A stretch of DNA of 8,145 bases from Methylococcaceae bacterium NSM2-1 (GTDB lineage Bacteria > Pseudomonadota > Gammaproteobacteria > Methylococcales > Methylomonadaceae), in assembly GCA_002256705.1 (NCBI GenBank), contig NQJI01000048.1:1-8145 (forward strand), given 5' to 3'. Positions 1-6,670 of the stretch are shown piece by piece (the stretch's first letter is position 1; each line of letters starts with the position of its first letter). Position numbers and translations under genes: made by a program. Below the pieces are notes generated by a model. That model saw only the letters and a list, made by a program, of their open reading frames with translations. It was not told where the DNA came from and ran no database searches.

Positions 1-17
1 ACATTGCTAGTAGCGCT

Positions 18-312
18 CTATACATAGTTACAGTGCCTGATCAACCATAATCGGGGTGATATAGCGGTACATTTTTGAGTCGGGTTTTTAGAGCCTCTCC
101 ATTTCCTTGCCTTTCATCGCAAAGTTGGCCAACGACTAAATGACAGTGAGAAGAATTTATACAATTTCCTGAGTCTGGTGGATTTTCCACCTCAGAACAC
201 CAGCGAAACTATGTAAAGCTAATAGGCTCCCAATTTTTCTGTAGACCAATGAAATAGCGCTTCTAAGCATGCGACCATCTATACACTATACATAGTTGAG
301 TACTATACATAG
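18..312. repeat. CTATACATAG short direct repeats
   Basis: Seen directly: CTATACATAG occurs exactly at 18-27, 286-295 and 303-312, with a partial copy (CTATACAC) at 279-286. The copies at 285-295 and 302-312 extend to an identical 11-mer (ACTATACATAG) and repeat with a 17-bp period. The copies at 18 and 286 share 12 bases (CTATACATAGTT). Each unit has internal dyad symmetry (CTAT-AC-ATAG). TAGCGCT also occurs twice, at 11-17 and 255-261, ahead of the first copy and ahead of the cluster. Function is unknown; a protein-binding array or the relic of a larger duplication are both possible. Confidence 0.6.
177..191. repeat. GGTGGA/TCCACC hairpin
   Basis: A 6-bp GC-rich stem (177-182 with 186-191) closes a 3-base loop. 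A competing 6-bp pairing, CTGGTG (175-180) with CACCAG (198-203), overlaps it. Neither strand has a run of T after the stem, so it is not a standard intrinsic terminator. Confidence 0.4.
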
Positions 313-469
313 GGGTCGAATTCAGCCAGTCAATATCAAAGTCAAATGAGGTTAATTTTTAAAGCTGTAAGTTCAAGCGCAGATTTTTACATATATATCA
401 TGCGACTCAATATGCTCGCGCTAGTTCTATCGCGCCCTGCACTTTAATACACATATTCAGAAAACATAA

Positions 470-488
470 TGGCCAGAAAAACTAGCCA
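470..488 (-). terminator. Possible secA terminator
   Basis: On the minus strand, 65 bases past the secA stop, the transcript can form a 7-bp stem (470-476 with 482-488) with one G-U pair and a UUUUU loop. The following bases are moderately U-rich (UUAUGUUUUCUG). The stem is short and the U-tract is broken, so this is only a candidate. No better intrinsic terminator is visible between it and the stop codon. Confidence 0.35.
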
Positions 489-553
489 AAATGTCACTCA
501 AAACACATTAACTGGTTGTTTCCGGCCACTTGATTGGTCTATGGATAAATCTT

Positions 554-3271
554 CTAGCTTAATTTACCATGACATTGCTTGTACTTCTTTCCTGAACCGC
601 AAGGACAGGGATCATTACGGCCTACTTTATTGCCTGCCCGGACAAACGGTTGCTCCGGCACCTTTTCTTCTTCGGCAGCAACCTGCGACTCATCAAAATC
701 ATCCAAAGCCGGTGCGGCTGCATGTTCAAAATGCATTTCCCTTGGAGCCTGCATTTGTTCATCAATAGCCTGGACATCTTCTTCCTGCCGAACCTGGACT
801 TTGAACAGAATCCCTATCACTTCATATTTGATATGTTCCAGCAGACTGGTGAACATTTCAAAGGCTTCTCGCTTGTATTCCTGCTTGGGATCTTTTTGCG
901 CATAACCTCTAAAGTGGATACCCTGACGTAAATAATCCATCGCGGCCAGATGTTCTTTCCAACTGGTATCCAACACCTGCAGCATCACTGATTTTTCAAA
1001 ATGCTGCAATACTTCTTTGGTGATTTGCTGTTCTTTTTCTTTATGGTTCTGTTCCAGAATGTCAATGATGCGAGTACGCAAGGACGCTTCTTGCAAGTTA
1101 TGGTCGTCATCCAGCATTTTCTGTACTGGAATCTTAACATTGAATTCCTGATGCAAATGCTCTTCCAGACCTTTTATATCCCATTGCTCGACCATGGTTT
1201 TTGCCGGGATATACTGGGTAATCACATTATTGACGACATCTTTGCGTATGGCCGTGATAATGTCGGAAATTTCTGTGGCCGCCATCAGCTCATTACGCTG
1301 AGCATAGATAACTTTACGCTGATCATTAGCGACATCGTCATAAGCCAGGATTTCTTTACGTATGTCAAAATTGCGTCCTTCAACCTTGCGTTGCGCATTT
1401 TCAATAGACCGGCTTACCCATGGATGCTCTATAGCCTCGCCATCACCCATGCCCAGCTTCTTCATCAAACCAGCCACACGATCAGATGCAAAAATACGCA
1501 TCAAATCATCTTGCAGGGACAAGTAGAAACGGGTTGAACCAGGATCGCCCTGCCGGCCGGAACGGCCTCTTAATTGATTGTCTATACGGCGCGACTCATG
1601 ACGTTCGGAACCAATAACATGCAAACCGCCATTGGCAAGCACCTGATTGTGCCTATCCAGCCAGGCTCCGCGTACCTTTTCTTTTTCAGCATCACTGGCA
1701 TCTTCACCTAAAGCCCTCAGTTCTGCGTCCAGATTGCCGCCCAGTACAATATCAGTACCCCGACCTGCCATATTGGTTGCGATAGTAACTGCGCCCGGCA
1801 TACCTGCCTGTTCGATAATATGGGCTTCACGCTCGTGTTGCTTGGCATTAAGCACTTCGTGTGCGATTCCCTGTTTTTTCAGCAATGCGGAGAGCCGTTC
1901 AGAGTTTTCAATCGATGTGGTTCCCACTAAAACAGGCTGTCCACGACTGACACAATCTTTAATATCATCCGCAACAGCGATATATTTCTCGTCAGCGGTC
2001 AAGTAAACCACGTCACCCAAATCCCTGCGAATCATGGGGCGATGCGTTGGAATAACGACGACTTCAAGCCCATAAATCTTGTTCAGCTCAAACGCTTCGG
2101 TATCGGCTGTACCGGTCATACCTGAAAGTTTGTCGTACAATCGAAAATAGTTCTGGAAGGTGATTGAAGCCAGCGTCTGGTTTTCACTGTTAATAGTGAC
2201 ATGTTCTTTCGCTTCAATAGCCTGATGTAATCCTTCAGACCAGCGCCGACCAGGCATTATCCGGCCGGTAAACTCATCAACGATAATAACTTCATTATTC
2301 GCGACAATGTAATCAACGTCTTTCTTGAATAATACATGTCCACGCAATGACGCATTCAGATAGTGCATCAGGCGAATATTAGATGCATCATAAAGGCTGG
2401 TTCCTTCAGTCATTAAACCATGTTCAAGCATCAAGCGTTCAACGCGCTCATGGCCTGCTTCGGTCAAATATACCTGCCGTGTCTTTTCATCAACAGTATA
2501 ATCGCCAGGCTGTTCTTCACTTTCCTGTCTGGTCAGAAACGGTATGATTTCATTGGCTTTAATATAGATTTCAGTGCTTTCTTCAGTCGGCCCGGAAATG
2601 ATCAGCGGTGTTCTTGCCTCATCGATAAGAATAGAATCCACCTCATCAACAATAGCGAAGCTTAAATCGCGCTGGACTTTTTGCTCCAGACTAAAAGCCA
2701 TGTTGTCACGCAGATAATCAAAACCGAATTCGTTATTGGTACCGTAAGTAATATCTGCTGCATAAGCTTCACGTCTTGGCGCATGTTCCATTTGGCTGAT
2801 GATGACTCCCGTCGTCATCCCCAGAAAAGCGTAAAGCCTGCCCATCCATTCAGAATCGCGCTTGGCCAGGTAGTCATTCACCGTAACAACATGCACGCCG
2901 CGTCCCGGCAAGGCATTCAAATAGGCGGACAAGGTTGCCATCAAGGTTTTACCCTCACCGGTTTTCATTTCAGCAATTTTACCGTCATGAAGTATCATGC
3001 CGCCTATCAGCTGCACATCAAAATGACGCATGCCAAAGACTCGCGAAGAGGCCTCTCTGACCGCTGCAAACGCTTCTGGAATCAGATTATCCAGTTTTTC
3101 ACCTTGTGCCAGACGATCACGAAATTCCTGAGTTTTTGCTTTTAGTGCCTCATCAGATAATTTTTCGTATTCCGAAGCTAAAGCGTTGATCTTCTTGACC
3201 AGCTTCTTTTTCCTCTTTACCAGCCTGTCGTTACGGCTCCCTACAACAAATCTAACTAGCTTACCCAGCAT
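554..3271 (-). CDS. secA: Preprotein translocase ATPase SecA
   Basis: SecA is the cytosolic and membrane-associated ATPase that drives unfolded preproteins through SecYEG. The protein is 905 residues (E. coli SecA is 901). Walker A (MKTGEGKT, Lys108) and the DEVD Walker B (Asp209-Glu210) lie at the same positions as in E. coli. The preprotein-binding domain follows from about residue 220. The second ATPase half holds [26 protein letters not shown] and [13 protein letters not shown]. After the helical scaffold and an acidic linker, the C-terminal tail carries zinc ligands Cys889, Cys891, Cys900 and His901, the SecB-binding type. I chose ATG 3271 because MLGKL is the usual SecA N-terminus; the frame extends to a TTG at 3310, which lacks family support. 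The gene is monocistronic here: no secM precedes it and no mutT or argJ follows it in the window. It ends in TAG. Confidence 0.98.
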   Translation of the reverse strand: MLGKLVRFVVGSRNDRLVKRKKKLVKKINALASEYEKLSDEALKAKTQEFRDRLAQGEKLDNLIPEAFAAVREASSRVFGMRHFDVQLIGGMILHDGKIAEMKTGEGKTLMATLSAYLNALPGRGVHVVTVNDYLAKRDSEWMGRLYAFLGMTTGVIISQMEHAPRREAYAADITYGTNNEFGFDYLRDNMAFSLEQKVQRDLSFAIVDEVDSILIDEARTPLIISGPTEESTEIYIKANEIIPFLTRQESEEQPGDYTVDEKTRQVYLTEAGHERVERLMLEHGLMTEGTSLYDASNIRLMHYLNASLRGHVLFKKDVDYIVANNEVIIVDEFTGRIMPGRRWSEGLHQAIEAKEHVTINSENQTLASITFQNYFRLYDKLSGMTGTADTEAFELNKIYGLEVVVIPTHRPMIRRDLGDVVYLTADEKYIAVADDIKDCVSRGQPVLVGTTSIENSERLSALLKKQGIAHEVLNAKQHEREAHIIEQAGMPGAVTIATNMAGRGTDIVLGGNLDAELRALGEDASDAEKEKVRGAWLDRHNQVLANGGLHVIGSERHESRRIDNQLRGRSGRQGDPGSTRFYLSLQDDLMRIFASDRVAGLMKKLGMGDGEAIEHPWVSRSIENAQRKVEGRNFDIRKEILAYDDVANDQRKVIYAQRNELMAATEISDIITAIRKDVVNNVITQYIPAKTMVEQWDIKGLEEHLHQEFNVKIPVQKMLDDDHNLQEASLRTRIIDILEQNHKEKEQQITKEVLQHFEKSVMLQVLDTSWKEHLAAMDYLRQGIHFRGYAQKDPKQEYKREAFEMFTSLLEHIKYEVIGILFKVQVRQEEDVQAIDEQMQAPREMHFEHAAAPALDDFDESQVAAEEEKVPEQPFVRAGNKVGRNDPCPCGSGKKYKQCHGKLS

Positions 3272-3318
3272 GTTCTTTTCCGGTGTGAATTTAGTAAATG
3301 ATTGAATCAAAACGTTCG

Positions 3319-3347
3319 ATTATATACCGTCTGGTGTTTTAGTTACA
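3319..3347 (-). promoter_or_regulatory. Likely secA promoter
   Basis: On the minus strand a perfect -10 box, TATAAT, lies at 3324-3319 within TATATAAT. The best 17-bp-spaced -35 position (3347-3342, TGTAAC) is a poor match, so the promoter rests on its -10 box. Transcription would start near 3312 and give a leader of about 40 bases before the ATG at 3271, which is preceded by a weak purine stretch (GGAAAAG). There is no room for a secM-like regulatory ORF in such a leader. Confidence 0.5.
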
Positions 3348-3359
3348 GATAAAAACACC
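3333..3359. repeat. Dyad over the secA -35 region
   Basis: GGTGTTTT (3333-3340) and AAAACACC (3352-3359) form an 8-bp perfect inverted repeat with an 11-base spacer. It covers the -35 region of the proposed secA promoter, where a DNA-binding regulator could act. It could equally be a weak hairpin in a rightward transcript. No known operator was recognised. Confidence 0.4.
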
Positions 3360-3430
3360 CGGTATTTGTATAATTGGCCCCTATTAAAGCAATGTTTAAG
3401 CCGTTATTGACTGGCAGCATAAGTGTGGGG

Positions 3431-3473
3431 TTGAATTTTGTATAATTCAAGCATCAATCGAAAACAAAATTCA
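3431..3473. repeat. Overlapping alternative inverted repeats
   Basis: TTGAATT (3431-3437) pairs with AATTCAA (3444-3450), 7 bp with a 6-base loop. The same left arm, as TGAATTTTG (3432-3440), can instead pair with CAAAATTCA (3465-3473), 9 bp. The two structures exclude each other. A perfect TATAAT lies inside at 3441-3446 but has no good -35 at 16-18 bp. The 11-mer TTTGTATAATT occurs both here (3437-3447) and at 3365-3375. Confidence 0.4.
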
Positions 3474-3493
3474 GCATTAAGATTTGTCACAGT

Positions 3494-3543
3494 TGCCACA
3501 GATTCACAGATTATAAATAAATTTAATCTGTGAATCTGTGGCA
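3494..3543. repeat. 20-bp perfect palindromic CACAGATT element
   Basis: Bases 3494-3513 pair perfectly with 3524-3543, leaving a 10-base AT-only loop. Each arm contains two tandem CACAGATT octamers, so the hairpin is built of four copies in all. On the plus strand the stem is followed by a T-rich but interrupted stretch (CAGTTTATATTTTG), so it could act as an intrinsic terminator or attenuator 63 bases before the SCO-MauG start. From memory, palindromes based on CACAGATT/AATCTGTG are scattered in intergenic DNA of many unrelated bacteria, so a dispersed repeat is the simplest reading. Confidence 0.75.
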
Positions 3544-3598
3544 GTTTATATTTTGCGAGTTATCCTATTACCAGATGCCATGACTTTTCTATCCACTT

Positions 3599-3602
3599 GA
3601 GG
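3599..3602 (+). promoter_or_regulatory. RBS of the SCO-MauG gene
   Basis: GAGG, within TTGAGG, sits only 4 bases before the ATG at 3607. The spacing is tight but supports this start, which also gives a normal signal peptide. No convincing -35/-10 pair was found for the gene. TTGACT (3407-3412) followed 18 bp later by TTGAAT (3431-3436) is the best weak candidate. Confidence 0.55.
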
Positions 3603-3606
3603 TTTT

Positions 3607-5526
3607 ATGAACAAACTGAACCGATTAAGAATACTTCTTGTGATACTGGGTGTCTTTGCAATTGACTGCACCCAAGCAGACACCAAGCCGCCAACTCAAC
3701 AGCAATTACTTGCCCCTGGCTATGGAACTCTGGAATTTACCGCACCGGAACCCGGATCGTACACGTTACCCGTATTGGGTTCAGCCGCTGATGGTAAAGT
3801 GCTTGATACGCAAGGCAATGCCTTAACATTGCACAGCTTGATGGGCGATAAAGTTGTCCTGCTCAGTTTTATATATTCAACCTGTAGCGATGTCAATGGC
3901 TGCCCGTTAGCGACGGCGGTATTGCATAAAATTAAAAACCGCCTGAAAAAAGAACCGGAACTGGCAGAAAAACTGAGACTGTTAACGTTAAGCTTTAACC
4001 CTGAACACGACACGCCTGAAATGATGCAACGCTATGGACAGGAGCTACAGGACAAAGGAGTTGAATGGCGTTTTTTAACCACCCAATCCGAACAGGATTT
4101 ACAACCCATACTGGCGCACTACAAGCAAAACATTCAGAAAGTTTATGATGCTCAGGGTCAATTTACCGGCACTTTTTCGCATATCCTGCGGGTTTATCTT
4201 ATCGACAAAAACAAACAGCTACGAAACATCTACAGCGTTGCATTTTTACACCCTGACACGCTGATTAACGATATCAAGACCTTGTTACAAGCCGAGCCAA
4301 AACAGGCAGCGGCTCATTTTAGCGGGCAAAAAAGTGTTGCCATCCCTGACCTGTATTCTCCGGGTGACAATAAATTGAATTATGAACACAGTGATTATCA
4401 AACACACTCTATCGCGTTAACCGACCGAGCAGGACAAGCCGCGAATTTACTCAAAACCGTAAAAAAGCCGCCATTAGGTCTGCCTGCCGTTCCCGTGCCG
4501 GCAAATAATCCGTTAACCAAAGAAAAAATCAGCTTGGGGCGAAAACTGTTTTATGACCGCCGCTTGTCACTTAATAACACTTTCTCTTGCGCCATGTGCC
4601 ATGTTCCCGAACAAGGCTTTACCAGCAATGAAATGGCTACAGCCGTAGGCATTGAAGGGCGCACGGTAAGGCGCAATTCGCCCACTTTATACAATATCGC
4701 CTATGCCCGGTCGCTGTTTCATGACAGCCGTGAAACGACTCTGGAGCAACAGATATGGGCGCCGTTACTGGCTCACAATGAAATGGCTAATCCTTCCATA
4801 GGCTACGTCATCGACAAGATCAACAACAGCGCAGATTACAAGGGCCTGTTTAAGAAGGCATTCGGCAAAGAACCCGGCATGGAAACCATCGGCATGGCGA
4901 TTGCAAGTTATGAGCGCACACTGAACTCCGCCAATTCAGCCTTTGATCGCTGGTATTACGGAAAAGACAAACAGGCACTGGACGCAAAAGCGCAACATGG
5001 TTTTCAGTTGTTTAACGGGAAAGCAAACTGCTCCAGCTGTCACTCCATTACCAGGAAACATGCCTTGTTTACCGACAATAACAACCATAACACCGGTATT
5101 GGCTATGCCGAAGCGATGGGTAAAACAGACAAAACCCAACGTGTTCAGGTAGCGCCGGGGGTTTATGTTGATGTTGCCGCTACGCTGATCACAACAGTCG
5201 CCGAAACCAAACCCAATGATCTGGGCCGTTATGAAATAACACAAAAACCGGAAGACCGCTGGAAATATAAAACCCCATCGTTACGCAACGTCAGTTTAAC
5301 CGGACCTTATATGCACAACGGCGTTTTTGCAACGCTACGACAAGTAGTGGAGTTTTATAATCGTGGTGGCATAGCCAATGAAAACCTTGATCCTTTAATC
5401 AAGCCATTGAATTTAACCGCGCTGGAAATAGACGATTTAACCGCTTTTTTAGAGTCCCTGACTGGAGATAATGTAAAAGAATTGGTTGCCGATGCGTTTG
5501 CTGCACCCATTGGAGACACTGAGTAA
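3607..5526 (+). CDS. Exported SCO1/SenC - MauG-type di-heme peroxidase fusion
   Basis: This is a 639-residue two-domain periplasmic protein. Residues 1-24 are a Sec signal peptide, likely cut after TQA. Residues 50-230 form a SCO1/SenC thioredoxin fold with candidate copper ligands Cys93, Cys99 and His192. The cysteines are spaced CX5C, not the usual CX3C, and the family DPE motif reads Asn131-Pro-Glu. After a linker (230-290) comes a MauG/CcpA di-heme domain. Its hemes are at CAMCH (328-332) and CSSCH (475-479). Gln382, Pro386 and Glu392 match the MauG distal pocket (Gln103, Pro107, Glu113), and Tyr584 in FYNRGG is the candidate MauG-type axial Tyr. The inter-heme Trp93 equivalent is His372. 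SCO proteins handle copper or thiols for cytochrome oxidase; di-heme proteins reduce peroxide or oxidise a partner protein. A role joining copper and heme redox chemistry is inference, and the substrate is unknown. Confidence 0.9.
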   Translation: MNKLNRLRILLVILGVFAIDCTQADTKPPTQQQLLAPGYGTLEFTAPEPGSYTLPVLGSAADGKVLDTQGNALTLHSLMGDKVVLLSFIYSTCSDVNGCPLATAVLHKIKNRLKKEPELAEKLRLLTLSFNPEHDTPEMMQRYGQELQDKGVEWRFLTTQSEQDLQPILAHYKQNIQKVYDAQGQFTGTFSHILRVYLIDKNKQLRNIYSVAFLHPDTLINDIKTLLQAEPKQAAAHFSGQKSVAIPDLYSPGDNKLNYEHSDYQTHSIALTDRAGQAANLLKTVKKPPLGLPAVPVPANNPLTKEKISLGRKLFYDRRLSLNNTFSCAMCHVPEQGFTSNEMATAVGIEGRTVRRNSPTLYNIAYARSLFHDSRETTLEQQIWAPLLAHNEMANPSIGYVIDKINNSADYKGLFKKAFGKEPGMETIGMAIASYERTLNSANSAFDRWYYGKDKQALDAKAQHGFQLFNGKANCSSCHSITRKHALFTDNNNHNTGIGYAEAMGKTDKTQRVQVAPGVYVDVAATLITTVAETKPNDLGRYEITQKPEDRWKYKTPSLRNVSLTGPYMHNGVFATLRQVVEFYNRGGIANENLDPLIKPLNLTALEIDDLTAFLESLTGDNVKELVADAFAAPIGDTE

Positions 5527-5602
5527 ACAAAGTTTCATCTATTGTTGCTGTCAGAAAATTAAGACGTATTGAAACGCTTTCCAACTGACATCCATGAATG
5601 GA
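5527..5602. other. Short gap between convergent genes
   Basis: This 76-bp gap separates the ends of the SCO-MauG gene and lptG. It contains ATCCAT-ga-ATGGAT (5590-5603), a 6-bp perfect palindrome whose last base is the first base of the lptG stop codon. No stem followed by a T-run is visible on either strand, so termination is probably Rho-dependent or the transcripts overlap. Confidence 0.5.
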
Positions 5603-6670
5603 TTATTCTTGCATACGCCTCACAGCAAATAGTGCCAGCGCTAAAACCGTCAAACTGGGAATAAATGCCATTAATGGGGGATTCAGGTTATAAATCAATC
5701 CTATGTGGCCTACAATTTTGTCGATAATATTAAAGCCCATTCCAATGACAACCCCTATCATCATCCTTCCACCCACACTAATGCCTCGTTTAACACCGAT
5801 AACAAAGGGCGCAGCTAATAACAACATCACAAAAGTAACCATAGGATTGACTACGCGCCCCCAAAAAGCCAGCTCAAACACATGGGATTTTTGCTGATTT
5901 TTCTTTAAAAAACCGACATAACTGGCCAAGTCATATAACGATAAATTTTCCGGTTTAACTGCAACAATTTTCAATAAATTGGGAGCAATTGATGATTTCC
6001 ACAACTGTTCTTTTTGCGTACTTGCAAGCATTTGTTGTGTTGAAATTTTTGATTGCTTGATGTTTTTCAGGTTCCATTGCTGTTTACCCAGAAAAACGGC
6101 CTGATCTGCGTGCATAACCTTGTGCAAATGTTGTTGATCGTCCAATTTATAAATACTGATATCAGCCAAATTACCGTCATTTACTATTTGCCGGACATTG
6201 ATAAATTTGTTGCCTTCACGCAGCCAGAGTCCATATTTTGCGTTCACAAGAACCTGCTTATTTTGGGCAGAAACTCTTACCATTTGTGCCATACGCTCGG
6301 TTACTGGAGCGACAAATTCACCGACAAGTATTGAAATAATAACTAAAACAGCGCCTGCCAGCATAACCGCTCTAATAATCCCAAAAACAGATAATCCCGC
6401 CGCACGCATGGCAATAAGCTCGTGATTATTACCCATCGCGCCCAATATAAATAGACTACCTAATAAGGCTGATGCAGGAACCAGTTCATAAAACACCCTT
6501 GGTGAAGTCAGGGCAAGATAATAAAGAATTTGTTTTAAGCCATAACCGCCACCCAAATCCTTCAACTCATCACTAAAGGTAAACAAATTAAATAGAGTCA
6601 ATAATAATATCAGCGCAATAAAAGAGCCCTTTAGAATTTCTCTAACGATATAGCCTGTTAATACACTCAC
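5603..6670 (-). CDS. lptG: LPS export permease LptG
   Basis: LptG is an inner-membrane subunit of LptB2FG, which extracts lipopolysaccharide and passes it to LptC and the periplasmic bridge. The protein is 355 residues (E. coli 360). There are three N-terminal membrane segments (about 15-32, 60-80, 99-120), a periplasmic beta-jellyroll domain (about 130-260) and three C-terminal segments (about 270-293, 301-322, 333-351). The NNHELIAMRAAG stretch (81-92, Glu84) is the cytoplasmic coupling helix that meets LptB. The start is GTG, immediately after the lptF TAA and in the same frame, so no upstream start is possible. An AAGGA inside the lptF end, 11 bases away, is the only RBS-like sequence; translation is probably coupled to lptF. 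LptB, LptA and LptC are not encoded in this window. Confidence 0.95.
   Translation of the reverse strand: MSVLTGYIVREILKGSFIALILLLTLFNLFTFSDELKDLGGGYGLKQILYYLALTSPRVFYELVPASALLGSLFILGAMGNNHELIAMRAAGLSVFGIIRAVMLAGAVLVIISILVGEFVAPVTERMAQMVRVSAQNKQVLVNAKYGLWLREGNKFINVRQIVNDGNLADISIYKLDDQQHLHKVMHADQAVFLGKQQWNLKNIKQSKISTQQMLASTQKEQLWKSSIAPNLLKIVAVKPENLSLYDLASYVGFLKKNQQKSHVFELAFWGRVVNPMVTFVMLLLAAPFVIGVKRGISVGGRMMIGVVIGMGFNIIDKIVGHIGLIYNLNPPLMAFIPSLTVLALALFAVRRMQE

Larger units (their letters stand above)
1..553. other. Gene-free region downstream of secA
   Basis: No reading frame here looks like a real protein: frames are short and lack a ribosome binding site, and the frame beginning at 469 runs antisense into secA. 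The stretch is AT-rich. It holds three copies of a 10-bp repeat (CTATACATAG), a 10-bp perfect palindrome at 124-133 (GTTGGCCAAC), a GC-rich hairpin at 177-191 and a possible secA terminator at 470-488, each listed separately. I recognise no transposase remnant or RNA gene. Confidence 0.7.

Noticed and set aside
469..768. 99-codon plus-strand frame antisense to the secA end
   Set aside because: It lies mostly opposite secA in a shadow frame, has no RBS and no protein-like features.
3272..3310. Longer SecA starting at TTG 3310
   Set aside because: The 13 extra residues do not belong to the SecA N-terminus, whereas MLGKL at ATG 3271 does; the extension would also start at about the expected transcription start.
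3483..3543. CACAGATT repeats as a CRISPR or DnaA-box cluster
   Set aside because: There are no regularly spaced repeats with unique spacers, and the octamer does not match TTATCCACA; it is one palindrome.
3658..3672. Cys21 of the SCO-MauG signal region as a lipoprotein Cys
   Set aside because: The residues before it (Ala-Ile-Asp) do not fit a lipobox, with Asp at -1; cleavage after TQA (residue 24) is more likely.
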